NCBI GenBank assembly: GCA_965277875.1
Contig: CBDIDV010000002.1
Coordinates: 3,038,001-3,102,000 of the forward strand
Source of the DNA: CAWFQB01 sp965277875
GTDB taxonomy: Bacteria > Armatimonadota > Chthonomonadetes > Chthonomonadales > Chthonomonadaceae
DNA: 64,000 bases
Direction: 5' to 3'
The notes under the pieces were generated by a model, which did not search any database, had not been told where the DNA came from, and worked only from the letters and a program-made list of their open reading frames with translations. Positions 33,191-42,308 of this stretch are shown here, piece by piece. A program made the position numbers and the translations under genes. Every line of letters begins with the position of its first letter. Position 1 is the first letter of the stretch.

Positions 33191-34372
33191 ATGCTGATGT
33201 ATGTACCCCTGTACCAGAACGAGTCGGGCCGGAACAATCCGAATGGCGCCGCGCCGGGTGACTCGCTGTTTACAACAAGCACAGAGCCGCAAACGCTTGG
33301 TGGAGAGGACGCGCTCACGCAGGCGCGGCGCGTCATCGCGCAAACGCCGCCGGATGGCGAGTTCTGTGCAGGCGCGAACGCCTACGCAGAACTCCCGGAC
33401 GAAAACGCCTGTTCAGAACTTGTGGGCGCGGAATACGCGCCGGAGTTTAAGGCTGTCACATTCGATTTAAGGGAAGCGCATGAAGCAGGAACTAATGTGA
33501 CAGACGCGCTGCACAGTGTCCCGGCCTCCGATCACACTCCTGCCTCACAGGCGGCGCGCGAGCTTTTGGAAACGCTGCAATCCGCCACGCTGCAAAAGCA
33601 GAGCGTAGACGGCATGATCGCGCTGCTGACTCAGGAAACACAGGCTGCCCGCCAACGCCGTAATGCGATCTGGGCCAGGAACCTTCTTGTGATGTCAGCC
33701 TGTGTGTTCCTGTTGGCAATGACGCATGGGCGGTTTCTGGGTCCTCTCTGGCTGCTGTTTAACCTCAGCGGCGGCTGGTGGGCAATGGAACAGGCCACCA
33801 AGCGACCTCCAGCTAAGGCAAAGACGGGAGAAGGCGGCGAGGCGCGCGGCATAGGAATGCCCGCTCCTGCGCGAGTACGTCACGACTTGAGCCTTGCCGA
33901 TCCACGCGCCGTGGGCGCGCTGGCCGTGGCGCTAAAAGAGGGCGGCGGCTCCATCCAGCATACCGCGTCGGAGGCCCTGCTTGCTCTGCTGCCCCGTGTA
34001 CGTCCCGATCACGCCATTCATATCGCGCCCATACAGATGAACGCCCTGCTCGAATTGGCTTTCCGCTCGCATCCCTCCATGCAGATCGCCGTCTTGCAGG
34101 CATTGCAACAGATCGGGGATGGGCGAGCTATTCCCGTGGTGCAGAACCTCGCTCTTTCTCGCCACAGGGCCGTGCGCCAACAAGCGCGGCAGTGCCTGCC
34201 GTTCCTCACTACACGAGCGCGTAAGGCTGAGCAGAGCGCTACCCTGCTGCGGGGCGCAGTCAGCCCCAGCGCGGATGCCGGAGGACGCGAACTGCTGCGT
34301 CCCACGGTGTCGCGCATGGAACAGACTACGCGGCCTGACGAACTGCTGCGCTCCACCAACCCGGCCTCTTAG
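33191..34372 (+). CDS. Membrane HEAT-like protein with LLR-motif tail
   Basis: 393 residues from the ATG chosen (MLMYVPLYQNES). A long acidic N-terminal region of about 130 residues and a short coiled coil (TLQKQSVDGMIALLTQETQA) lead to two hydrophobic segments (LLVMSACVFLLAMTHGRFLG, PLWLLFNLSGGWWAM). The HEAT-like part follows (ALLALLPRVRPDHAIHIAPI, VLQALQQIGDGRAIPVVQNL). The tail has TLLRG, ELLRP and ELLRS spaced 16 and 17 residues apart and ends within 10 residues of the last. It is a paralogue of 4137-4880 and 58382-59395 with a longer N-terminus. The frame is open upstream to 32954, but those residues look non-coding. Function unknown. Confidence 0.8.
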   Translation: MLMYVPLYQNESGRNNPNGAAPGDSLFTTSTEPQTLGGEDALTQARRVIAQTPPDGEFCAGANAYAELPDENACSELVGAEYAPEFKAVTFDLREAHEAGTNVTDALHSVPASDHTPASQAARELLETLQSATLQKQSVDGMIALLTQETQAARQRRNAIWARNLLVMSACVFLLAMTHGRFLGPLWLLFNLSGGWWAMEQATKRPPAKAKTGEGGEARGIGMPAPARVRHDLSLADPRAVGALAVALKEGGGSIQHTASEALLALLPRVRPDHAIHIAPIQMNALLELAFRSHPSMQIAVLQALQQIGDGRAIPVVQNLALSRHRAVRQQARQCLPFLTTRARKAEQSATLLRGAVSPSADAGGRELLRPTVSRMEQTTRPDELLRSTNPAS

Positions 34373-34402
34373 CCTCACCCGTTCCTTATTTCAAACCGCT
34401 TT

Positions 34403-34452
34403 CTAATACAATCTAATATAATCTAATACAATCTAATACAACCTAATACAAT
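34403..34452. repeat. Five tandem copies of a 10-base unit
   Basis: CTAATACAAT repeats five times with single changes in copies 2 and 4, about 115 bases upstream of murB. The 194-base gap (34373-34566) has no gene. A 10-base period places each unit on the same face of the helix. Confidence 0.9.
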
Positions 34453-34569
34453 GCCGGCGCGTACACTGCCTGTAGACATCTGCCGAACGCGCCAGGTGAC
34501 ATCTGTATCGCATTGTTGCTGCGGCGCGTCACCCATGCTGATTAAATCTGTGCTAAAATCTTTGCTGTG

Positions 34570-35640
34570 ATGACCACTTCAACGTCCCCATTCTCTATAT
34601 TAGATGCGCCTGCGTCAAACACGTCTGCATCGGACGATGCGGCGCTTGCTTCGGTGGCCACCGTCGGCCCGATTCGCGAATGGGAACAGGCGCTGTCTCT
34701 GCTGTCACCCTCGACGCGCGGCCAGATACGGCGGGATGAGCCGATGCGCGACCATACCACGCTGCGCGTCGGCGGGCCTGCCGATTACTTCCTCAACGCC
34801 ACGGACACCAACACGCTGGCCGAGATCGTGATGCTGGCGCAAAGCCGTAACCTGCCGCACTTTTTGCTGGGCATGGGCAGCAATGTCTGCGTGAGCGACC
34901 GGGGCGTGCGCGGCCTGGTGATCCGCAACGCCTGCCATGCCGCCGACATTGCCCTGACAACGCATGTGGACGCGGGCCACAACTTTATGGCCCTGTTTCA
35001 CAAGACCATGCGGGCGGGACTGTCGGGGCTGGAATTTGCCGTGGGCATCCCCGGCACGGTCGGGGGCGCGCTTGTGTCCAATGCGGGCGCGTACCGGGGC
35101 GAGATTTGCGGCCTCGTCGAATGTATCGAGGTCGTCGAGGGAGGCGCGCGCCGGTGGGTCGGCCCGGAGTGGATGGGGTTCGCGTACCGCAACAGTAGGC
35201 TGCGCCGGGGCGGGGCCGCGCCCGCCACCCTGATTTCGGTCAAATTGCGGCTTACGCCCGCGCCCAAAACGCAAATTCGCCTCAAAGCCAGAGACCTGCA
35301 AATGCAGCGTATCCTCAAACAGCCGTGGGAACCCTCGGCAGGCAGCTTCTTCAAAAACGTCAATGACCATACGCTTGCCGAGCGCCTGCCCGATCTGCCC
35401 GACATGCTCCGCCAACTTGGCAAGGTTCCCGCCGCGTTTTTGTCGGAAGCATGCGGGTGCAAAGGGTATCAGCACGGCGGCGCGGCCATATCCGCCCGAC
35501 ACGCGAACTTCTTAGTCAACCGGGGCAACGCCACATCAGACGATGTAAGGCACGTCGCGGAACATGTGAAAGCGCGTGTGCGCGAACGGTTTGGCGTCGA
35601 GTTGGAAGAGGAAGTTTTGTACGTCGGGGACTGGACATGA
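34570..35640 (+). CDS. murB: UDP-N-acetylenolpyruvoylglucosamine reductase
   Basis: 356 residues. THTTLRVGG-like HTTLRVGGPADYFL opens the FAD-binding domain. LLGMGSNVCVSDRGVRGLVI, GIPGTVGGALVSNAGAYRGE and YRNSRLR follow, then GSFFKNV with the proton-donating serine (near residue 259). It reduces the enolpyruvyl group to make UDP-MurNAc for peptidoglycan. A ~45-residue Ser/Ala-rich extension precedes the enzyme domain. The start may be the GTG at 34567 or the adjoining ATG at 34570. The isolated location, outside a dcw cluster, is unusual but not rare. Confidence 0.95.
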   Translation: MTTSTSPFSILDAPASNTSASDDAALASVATVGPIREWEQALSLLSPSTRGQIRRDEPMRDHTTLRVGGPADYFLNATDTNTLAEIVMLAQSRNLPHFLLGMGSNVCVSDRGVRGLVIRNACHAADIALTTHVDAGHNFMALFHKTMRAGLSGLEFAVGIPGTVGGALVSNAGAYRGEICGLVECIEVVEGGARRWVGPEWMGFAYRNSRLRRGGAAPATLISVKLRLTPAPKTQIRLKARDLQMQRILKQPWEPSAGSFFKNVNDHTLAERLPDLPDMLRQLGKVPAAFLSEACGCKGYQHGGAAISARHANFLVNRGNATSDDVRHVAEHVKARVRERFGVELEEEVLYVGDWT

Positions 35641-35679
35641 CGCCGACACAGGTGGGTGACGACACGCAAGGACAGGTAA

Positions 35680-36222
35680 ATGCAGACGCTGGAACGTTTG
35701 GTTGACATTGATGTTTCCCTGACAGACGCGTTTGCATTTTTCACGGACATTCGTAACCACAAACGCCTGTCGCCGCCGCACAGCCACGAAGAACTCATAG
35801 ACGCCGGCGACATTCCGCTGCGTCTTGGGACAACGGTACGCCTGCGCGGCAAGTACGGTGGCATCTATTGGCCGCTCGCCTCGCGCATCACGGCCTTCGA
35901 GCCGCCCGGACAGCCTCATGCCGACCGCGCCTACTTTCGCGACGAGCAGGTACGCGGGCCATTCGGCGTGTGGCGGCACGACCACTGGATGCAGGCGACC
36001 GGAAGCGGCGCTATGCGCCTGACCGACCGCTTCACGTTTTCCGCCCCCTTGTGGCCGCTGGGCCTGATCGTGGAGCGCGTCTGGCTGCGCCCCATCATGG
36101 CCGACCTGATGCGGCATTTGCAGGACACCGCCAAACTGATCCTCGAAACAGAGGAAATCCCCGCCCTTCCCGCGAACTCCACATCGGCAATAGGCGACAG
36201 AACCACAGAACAACACGATTAA
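35680..36222 (+). CDS. SRPBCC-superfamily (polyketide cyclase/START-like) protein
   Basis: 180 residues. The opening MQTLERLVDIDVSLTDAFAF, continuing FTDIRNHKRLSPP, is the typical first strand and helix of SRPBCC proteins (a deep hydrophobic ligand pocket). MRLTDRFTFSAPLWPLGLIV and the final long helix (MADLMRHLQDTAKLILETEE) complete the fold. AAGGA precedes the ATG by 8 bases. Ligand unknown. It follows murB by 39 bases and may share its transcript. Confidence 0.82.
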   Translation: MQTLERLVDIDVSLTDAFAFFTDIRNHKRLSPPHSHEELIDAGDIPLRLGTTVRLRGKYGGIYWPLASRITAFEPPGQPHADRAYFRDEQVRGPFGVWRHDHWMQATGSGAMRLTDRFTFSAPLWPLGLIVERVWLRPIMADLMRHLQDTAKLILETEEIPALPANSTSAIGDRTTEQHD

Positions 36223-36227
36223 TAAAC

Positions 36228-36692
36228 CGCGAAACACGCCCAACAAACGAAAGTAAGAATAAAAATAAGAGGAGTTATCCACAGATTAACACAGATGTTC
36301 ACAGATTAGAAATACAAGAAGAGGACAGATGAGAACGCGGATTGTACGCTCACGCGTTTGTTCGTCGTGAAATCTTGTTCATCCTGAAAAATCTTGTCAA
36401 TTCTGTCTATTGATATTTATTAGTTCTTTCTAATCTGTGTTTCACTACCCTACATATCCTGCCACGGGTTGAAAACCCATGTCTGAGTGGCGTTCCGCCG
36501 AGCGTCCTACGGACGCGATGCACCTATATACAAGCGTTTGCGTCCGTAGGACGCTCGGCCGCAGGCCACTCAGACGGGTACTTTCAGTACCCGGAACTAA
36601 TGTGTAGGGTAGTGAAATCTGTGTATATCTGCGTAATCTGTGGATAACTCCTCTTATTTTTATTCTTACTTTCGTTTGTTTAGCGTGTTTCC
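36228..36692. repeat. Nested inverted-repeat element with a GTAC-palindrome core
   Basis: The outer arms are 36228-36300 and 36618-36692. They share ACAAACGAAAGTAAGAATAA and on through AGAGGAGTTATCCACAGATTA without a mismatch. Inside, TTTCACTACCCTACA and its complement form a second pair. The core (36469-36596) has GTCTGAGTGGC/GCCACTCAGAC, GCGTCC-type hairpins and GGGTAC-N5-GTACCC as in the composite element at 44882. The left arm starts 5 bases after the SRPBCC stop, and the right arm ends about 25 bases before the alcohol dehydrogenase start. No gene is seen in it. Confidence 0.85.
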
Positions 36693-36716
36693 TGGTGGAC
36701 ACAAGGAGATACGAGC

Positions 36717-37847
36717 ATGGCGGCAGTTGAGGGACAGGCAGTATTGCTGAACGAGGCGGGAACGCCCGCGCAGGTCGAGGACATTATCGTAGATGCGCCG
36801 GGGCCGGGCGAAGTGATGATCCGGCTGGCGGCGAGCGGCGTATGCCATACCGATTTGACGATCAAAAACCAGAACGGCAGCGGGATGCCGTTTCCGATTG
36901 TGCTGGGACACGAGGGCGCGGGGTATGTGGAGCAGGTGGGCGAGGGTGTCACGAACTTACAGGTCGGCGACCCGGTCGTGATCGCGTACCGCGCGCCCTG
37001 CGAGCAGTGTCCCGCGTGTCGGCGCGGCGATCCGCGCCACTGCTACGCGGCCCTGCGTCCCAAGCAGCGCATCCATCGCAAGCGCGACGGCGCATTGTGT
37101 TCGCAGGTGCTGAGGTGCGGCACGTTCTCCACGCATACGGTCGTGCATAGCAAAGCGGCGATTAAAATGCCTAAAGAAATGCCGCTTGACAAGGCGTGTC
37201 TGATCGCCTGCGGCGTGATTACGGGCGTGGGCGCGACCATGAATACCACGCATGTCCGGCCCGGCGCGAGCGTGGCCGTGGTGGGCTGCGGCGGCGTGGG
37301 CCTGAGCGTGATCCAGGGGGCCAAGTTGGCCCGCGCCAAAACCATCATCGCCGTGGATGTGAACCCGGTCAAGCTGCAGTGGGCCAAAGATTATGGCGCG
37401 ACGCACATAGTCAACGCCCGCGACGGCGACCCGGTCAAGGCCGTGCGCGACCTTGTCACGGACGCGTGGCCCGGTTACGAGGGCGGCGTGGATTTCGCGT
37501 ATGAGGCGACCGGCCTGATGCTGTGCGTGGAGCAGTGCGTCCGCATGGTCAACTACGGCGGCACGGCCGTCAACATAGGTTTTCCCGGCCCGACCGATGA
37601 GGTCACGCTCAACGTCGGTAACATTGACACGGGCGTGTACTGGAACAAGGTCGGCCTGGCCGTCTGTCACGCAGGCGACACCCTGCCCTCGTATGACTTT
37701 CCCCTGCTGGCGCAGTTGTATTTGCAGGGCCAACTCAAACTAGACGAGATGATTACCCGCGAGATCGGCCTGGGCGACGTGGAAGCCGCCTTCCACGAAA
37801 TGGAAACCGGCAACGTGATCCGCAGCGTCATCAAGCTGCCACAGTAG
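36717..37847 (+). CDS. Zinc-dependent alcohol dehydrogenase, class III-like
   Basis: 376 residues, medium-chain dehydrogenase. The catalytic zinc ligands are in GVCHTD and LGHEGAG, with the third cysteine in LIACGVITGVGA. The structural zinc site is CEQCPACRRGDPRHC, with four cysteines. VAVVGCGGVGLSVIQGAKLA binds NAD. The overall pattern is closest to class III/S-(hydroxymethyl)thiol dehydrogenases, so formaldehyde-adduct oxidation is possible but unproven. ACAAGGAG lies 8 bases before the ATG. The next gene is an exported aldo/keto reductase 75 bases on. Confidence 0.9.
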   Translation: MAAVEGQAVLLNEAGTPAQVEDIIVDAPGPGEVMIRLAASGVCHTDLTIKNQNGSGMPFPIVLGHEGAGYVEQVGEGVTNLQVGDPVVIAYRAPCEQCPACRRGDPRHCYAALRPKQRIHRKRDGALCSQVLRCGTFSTHTVVHSKAAIKMPKEMPLDKACLIACGVITGVGATMNTTHVRPGASVAVVGCGGVGLSVIQGAKLARAKTIIAVDVNPVKLQWAKDYGATHIVNARDGDPVKAVRDLVTDAWPGYEGGVDFAYEATGLMLCVEQCVRMVNYGGTAVNIGFPGPTDEVTLNVGNIDTGVYWNKVGLAVCHAGDTLPSYDFPLLAQLYLQGQLKLDEMITREIGLGDVEAAFHEMETGNVIRSVIKLPQ

Positions 37848-37922
37848 TTCGCGGAACAATAACTACATTCACACGTAATAAGCGCAAGTGCAGCGTTGAT
37901 ATGTTTTGAGGAGAAAACAACA

Positions 37923-38837
37923 ATGGACAAAATGAACCGACGTGAGTTTGTGGGAACCGCGCTGGCGGCGACCGGGGCCGTCGCGCTGGGTGCAAGCGTC
38001 GAGACCGAGGCGGACGCCCTGCCGCGTCCCAAATCGCCTGCCGACAAGGTGAAGCTGGGCAAGACCAACATCAAGGTGTCGCTCGTGGGCATGGGAACCG
38101 GCAGCATCGGCTGGAACCACCAGAGCAACCAGACCCGCTTAGGGCAGCCCGCCTTTACGCGCCTGGTGCGCCACGCCCTTGACAACGGCATCACGTTCTT
38201 CGACGCCGCCGACCAGTACGGCAGCAACCCCTTTATGCGCGAGGCCCTCAAAGGCGTGGACAGGGGCAAGTACGTGATCCAGACCAAGACCGACAGCCGC
38301 GACCCTAAAAAGGCCAAAGACGACATAGACCGCTATCTTGTGGAACTGGGCGTGGAGCAGATAGAATTGCTCGTGGTGCATTGCGTTACGGAACCGGATT
38401 GGACGACCAAGTACCGGGGCGTGATGGACGTGATGGAGGAAGCCAAGCAGAAGGGCAAAATTAAGGCGCATGGCGTGACGTGCCACAGTTTCCCCGCTTT
38501 GCAGGCCGCGTATGCCAGCGACTGGGTCGAGTTCAATCAGGTGCGCTGGAACCCCAAGGCCGCGCACATGGACAGCGATGTTGAGACCTGCCGCGCCCTG
38601 TTCGCCAAAATGCGCAAAAAGGGGCAGGGCATGATCGGCATGAAAGTGGTGGGTCAGGGCGACCTGCTCAAGGACGATCCAAACTACCGCGACGCCTGCT
38701 ACCGATGGCAGATCGAGTCGGGAGTGGTGGACGCGTTCGTCGTGGGCCTGGAGAAACCCGAACACGTAGACCAGATGCTGCACGGCACGCAGCTTGCGCT
38801 CAACGACCTGGGCTACCGCTTCGCCGGTCAGGTCTGA
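37923..38837 (+). CDS. Tat-exported aldo/keto reductase
   Basis: 304 residues. The N-terminus MDKMNRREFVGTALAATGAV is a twin-arginine signal, so a folded, cofactor-loaded enzyme should be exported. The mature part is an aldo/keto reductase: KLGKTNIKVSLVGMGTGSIG, NGITFFDAADQYGSN (Asp and Tyr of the tetrad), KYVIQTKTDSRDPK (Lys) and ELLVVHCV (His position). AGGAG 9 bases before the ATG supports the start. Substrate unknown. It is likely co-transcribed with the alcohol dehydrogenase and followed by an intrinsic terminator. Confidence 0.87.
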   Translation: MDKMNRREFVGTALAATGAVALGASVETEADALPRPKSPADKVKLGKTNIKVSLVGMGTGSIGWNHQSNQTRLGQPAFTRLVRHALDNGITFFDAADQYGSNPFMREALKGVDRGKYVIQTKTDSRDPKKAKDDIDRYLVELGVEQIELLVVHCVTEPDWTTKYRGVMDVMEEAKQKGKIKAHGVTCHSFPALQAAYASDWVEFNQVRWNPKAAHMDSDVETCRALFAKMRKKGQGMIGMKVVGQGDLLKDDPNYRDACYRWQIESGVVDAFVVGLEKPEHVDQMLHGTQLALNDLGYRFAGQV

Positions 38838-38880
38838 CAGACACTACACAGCCGAGCGTTTCAATACTATGGACGCGCAG

Positions 38881-38916
38881 AACGCGCCGCACCTACTTGT
38901 GCGGCGCGTTTTGTTG
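38881..38916 (+). terminator. Intrinsic terminator
   Basis: AACGCGCCGCAC and GTGCGGCGCGTT form a perfect 12-base stem with an 8-base loop, followed by TTGTTG. It ends the aldo/keto reductase transcript. The rest of the gap to 39082 has no gene. Confidence 0.8.
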
Positions 38917-39082
38917 CCCGCGCGGTTTACACACAAAGGCGGGGGCAAGGAGCCTTTTTCTGCACAATCTATACAGCCGATACAATCATCCCGGCATCCC
39001 GGCAGGAAACACAGGATCATCAGTCTAATACTGCAAGCGGTATCTTCAATCTCTTTTGACGCATCTCTTCAGCCATAAACCC

Positions 39083-41809
39083 ATGCCAAAAATACAAATT
39101 CGTCTGTTTACATTGTGCCTGCTGTCAATATCCGCCCTGCCTGGTCGAACGCAAAGCGGTACGCCGATGCCGTCCGCCGTTGCCAGCAAGCTTTCCGCCA
39201 ACCGGTCGCCTGCGGGCAAGTCGTTCGCGCTGACCGTGGACAACATCATGCGCGGACCGGGACTTGTCGGGTACGCGCCCCGCGCCGTGCGGTGGCAGGC
39301 GGACGGGCAGCGCGTGTATTTCGACTGGAAAACGGCGGACGCGCCCGAATGGAAAGAGTACGCGCATTATGTCGTGAACACGGACGGCAGCGGAATGCGC
39401 CTGCTAGGGGACGCCGAAGTGAAACAGGCCGCGCCGACGAATGGCGACCTGTCCCGCGACAAGCGCCTGACGGTCTACGCGGACGCGGGCGACATTTACA
39501 TCTATGACAACGCGAGCGGAACGCGGCGGCAGGTCACGGCCACGACGGAGATAGAAAGCAGTCCGCATTTCCTGCCGGACGGCAAAAGCATTACGTTCGA
39601 GCGGGGCGGCAACCTGTACCTGCTCGCCCTGGACGGCGGACTGCTGCGCCAGTTGACCGATATACGCGCCGCAAGCGCGGCGGGCGCTCCGGCCCCGGCT
39701 GCAAGCGCGTTCGCGGGTCGGCGCGGCGGCGGACGCGGCGGGGCGGGAGGCGGCGGGCTGACTTTGCCCCCGCCCACAGCGCAAAACGGAACAACAGGCG
39801 CGGGCGGCGGAGCAGGCGCGGCGAACGGGACAGGCGGGGCCGCGTCCAGCCAGGACGCGCTTCGCAATACCGAGCGCGAACTGTTTGAACCCCTCCGCGA
39901 CGCGGCAGCGCAGCGGGACGCGTTTGCGGCGCGGCGACGCGAACAAAGCATCCCACAGCGCAGGCCGTATCTGCTCGCCACAGGTCAGTTCGCGGCGGGG
40001 CTGCGCGTGTCGCCCGACGCCACGCATGTCAGTCTGTTCGTGGTCGAGGGCGGTGAGGGCGCGAAAAACGGCGTCGTTCCCGCCTATGTCACCGAGAGCG
40101 GCTATGTGGAGGACAATGGCGGACGCACCAAAGTGGGCGATGTGCAATCGCGGTCGCGCGTGGTCGTGCTGGATGTCGCCACGGGGGCCGCACACCCGGT
40201 AGACTTTGCGCCGCCGCCTATTACCGCCGAGGAGATCAAAGCGGCGGGCAAAGAGGGCGCGTATGCGGGTTTGAAAGCCGGGCCGCGCGCTCTGGACTGG
40301 CTGGACTGGCAATGGTCGGAGGACGGCAAACAGGCCGCAGTTTTGGCGCGGGCGCGCGACAACAAAGACGTGTGGCTGCTGGGCGTTGACCCCGCATCCG
40401 GCAAAACGCGCATTTTGGCGAACACGCACGATGCGGGCTGGATCGGCGGCCCGGACTGGTCAACTTACGGCTTTCTAGACGACGATAAGCGCCTGTGGTA
40501 TGTGTCGGAGCGGGACGGCTGGGCGCATCTGTATACCGTATCCATAGACGGCGGCACACCGACGCAGCTAACGCAGGGCAAGTTCGAGGTGTCGCAGGTG
40601 CGGCTCTCGCAGGATAAGACGCGCTTTTACTTTGCGTCGAGCGAAGCGGGGCCGGCGTTTCGCGACCTGTATACCATGCCGGTTGCGGGCGGAACGCGCA
40701 CGCGCCTGCTGCGCCTGTCCCGCGCCGATGAAGACCTGTGGCTGCTGTCGCCGGACGAAAAGCATACCGCCCTTGTGCGCTCGTCCGCTAACCGTCCGCC
40801 GGAACTGTTTCTCGCCCCCAACCCCGCGCTTGATCCCGCAAGTTATGCCTCCCGCCCGGCGAGTGTGTCCTCCCGCGCAAGCACTTCCTTTCGCGCCTCG
40901 GCGAATTTTGCCGCTGCCGCGCCCACTTCTTCCACATCACCCGCTTCATTCGTCGCGGACGCGCAGGCGGTTCAGGTAACGCACTCGCCCACATCGGAGT
41001 GGCTGTCCTACAACTGGATCGCGCCGCCGATTGTGGAGTTTAAGGCGCGTGACGGCGCGACCGTGTACGCCCGCATCTACAAGCCCGCGCACTGGAAGCG
41101 GGGCGGGCCTGCCGTTCTGTTCGCGCATGGCGCGGGTTATTTGCAAAACGTGCATGACTGGTGGAGCCACTATGACCGCGAGTACATGTTCCATCATCTA
41201 TTGCGCGAACGGGGCTATCTCGTCTTGGACGTGGATTACAGAGGTTCGGCGGGCTATGGGCGTGACTGGCGAACGGCCATCTATCGGCACATGGGCGGCA
41301 AAGACCTGGACGACATGACGGACGCGGCGTACTGGCTGACAGGCGCGTATGGCGTGGACGCGCATCGCATCGGTATCTACGGCGGCAGCTACGGCGGTTT
41401 TCTCACGCTGATGGCGCTGTTCACGCAGCCCGACACGTTCCGGGCGGGCGCGGCCCTGCGTCCCGTCACGGATTGGGCGCACTACAACCACGAGTACACG
41501 GCCAACATTCTCAACGAGCCGCAAAACGATCCCGAAGCGTACCGCCGCAGTTCGCCCATCTTCTTTGCGGAGGGCCTGAAAGGCGACCTTCTCATCTGTC
41601 ACGGCATGGTGGACGACAATGTTTACTTTCAAGACTCGGTGCGCCTGACCGAACGGCTAATTGAACTGCGTAAGGAAAACTGGCAGATCGCGCCCTACCC
41701 CGTGGAAAGTCACGCATTTGTCCGGGCCGCAAGCTGGGCCGACGAGTACAAGCGCATCCTCAAACTGTTCGACACGACCCTGAACGGCGCAAACGGCAAA
41801 CGCAGCTAA
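39083..41809 (+). CDS. S9-family prolyl oligopeptidase-like peptidase, exported
   Basis: 908 residues. A signal peptide (IQIRLFTLCLLSISALPGRT) is followed by a beta-propeller region with WD-like DGKSITFERGGNLYLLALDG units. The C-terminal alpha/beta hydrolase has IGIYGGSYGGFLTL (Ser near residue 768), HGMVDDNVYFQD (Asp near 843) and PVESHAF (His near 876), the DPP IV-type triad. A Gly/Ala-rich insert of about 50 residues (near 206-256) and a Ser/Ala-rich linker before the hydrolase are additions. It cleaves oligopeptides in the periplasm or outside. The ATG at 39083 is preferred to the upstream TTG. Confidence 0.9.
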   Translation: MPKIQIRLFTLCLLSISALPGRTQSGTPMPSAVASKLSANRSPAGKSFALTVDNIMRGPGLVGYAPRAVRWQADGQRVYFDWKTADAPEWKEYAHYVVNTDGSGMRLLGDAEVKQAAPTNGDLSRDKRLTVYADAGDIYIYDNASGTRRQVTATTEIESSPHFLPDGKSITFERGGNLYLLALDGGLLRQLTDIRAASAAGAPAPAASAFAGRRGGGRGGAGGGGLTLPPPTAQNGTTGAGGGAGAANGTGGAASSQDALRNTERELFEPLRDAAAQRDAFAARRREQSIPQRRPYLLATGQFAAGLRVSPDATHVSLFVVEGGEGAKNGVVPAYVTESGYVEDNGGRTKVGDVQSRSRVVVLDVATGAAHPVDFAPPPITAEEIKAAGKEGAYAGLKAGPRALDWLDWQWSEDGKQAAVLARARDNKDVWLLGVDPASGKTRILANTHDAGWIGGPDWSTYGFLDDDKRLWYVSERDGWAHLYTVSIDGGTPTQLTQGKFEVSQVRLSQDKTRFYFASSEAGPAFRDLYTMPVAGGTRTRLLRLSRADEDLWLLSPDEKHTALVRSSANRPPELFLAPNPALDPASYASRPASVSSRASTSFRASANFAAAAPTSSTSPASFVADAQAVQVTHSPTSEWLSYNWIAPPIVEFKARDGATVYARIYKPAHWKRGGPAVLFAHGAGYLQNVHDWWSHYDREYMFHHLLRERGYLVLDVDYRGSAGYGRDWRTAIYRHMGGKDLDDMTDAAYWLTGAYGVDAHRIGIYGGSYGGFLTLMALFTQPDTFRAGAALRPVTDWAHYNHEYTANILNEPQNDPEAYRRSSPIFFAEGLKGDLLICHGMVDDNVYFQDSVRLTERLIELRKENWQIAPYPVESHAFVRAASWADEYKRILKLFDTTLNGANGKRS

Positions 41810-41936
41810 CCCTTGCCCGCTCGTATCGCAGCCTGTTCAACAAAAGCGATGCGGCGCGAGATGCTGTACAAACCTCACGCTACGCTGATCCGCGCGTAAC
41901 TAAACGCGTATCAACTCTGTATCCATATAGCATACA

Positions 41937-41966
41937 TTGACAATCTTCGCTACGCAGAGGTATAGT
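41937..41966 (+). promoter_or_regulatory. Sigma-70-type promoter of the antitoxin gene
   Basis: TTGACA (41937-41942), an 18-base spacer and TATAGT (41961-41966), with a transcript start expected near 41974. GGTACGGTACATC-like direct repeats around the -10 could be the autorepression site of the ParD-type protein; this is inference. Confidence 0.65.
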
Positions 41967-42008
41967 ACGGTACATCTATGTGTCGAATGTATGCCGAAAG
42001 GGAAAGCA

Positions 42009-42308
42009 ATGAACGTCAGCCTTACGCCTGAACTGGAACAAATGGTACAGGGCAAAGTACAAACCGGGCGCTACAACTCTGCCAGCGAAGTCGTGCGCGA
42101 AGCCCTGCGCCTGATGGACGAGCGCGACCAGATGAAGGAGATGCACAAAGACGAACTCCGCAAAAAGATCGCGGCAGGACTAAAATCGCTGGCGGAGGGC
42201 AAAGGCATTGACGGCGAGGAGTTTTTCGCGCAGATGAACGCCGAACTCGACGAAGAAATCCGCGCTGAGGACGAGCAGGCCGAGCGGGAACGCGCGGGCA
42301 TCCGATGA
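42009..42308 (+). CDS. parD: ParD-family antitoxin (ribbon-helix-helix)
   Basis: 99 residues. MNVSLTPELEQMVQGKVQTG and RYNSASEVVREALRLMDERD form the ribbon-helix-helix DNA-binding part of ParD/CC2985-type antitoxins. The acidic helical tail (EFFAQMNAELDEEIRAEDEQ) is the toxin-binding region. Such antitoxins neutralise ParE and repress their own operon. AAAGGGA 8 bases upstream supports the ATG at 42009. The stop codon overlaps the ATG of a ParE-like reading frame that breaks off after 21 residues, so the antitoxin is now an orphan. Confidence 0.87.
   Translation: MNVSLTPELEQMVQGKVQTGRYNSASEVVREALRLMDERDQMKEMHKDELRKKIAAGLKSLAEGKGIDGEEFFAQMNAELDEEIRAEDEQAERERAGIR

Noticed and set aside
34403..34452. 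CRISPR array
   Set aside because: The units are 10 bases long with no spacers; it is a plain tandem repeat. No other array or cas gene was seen.
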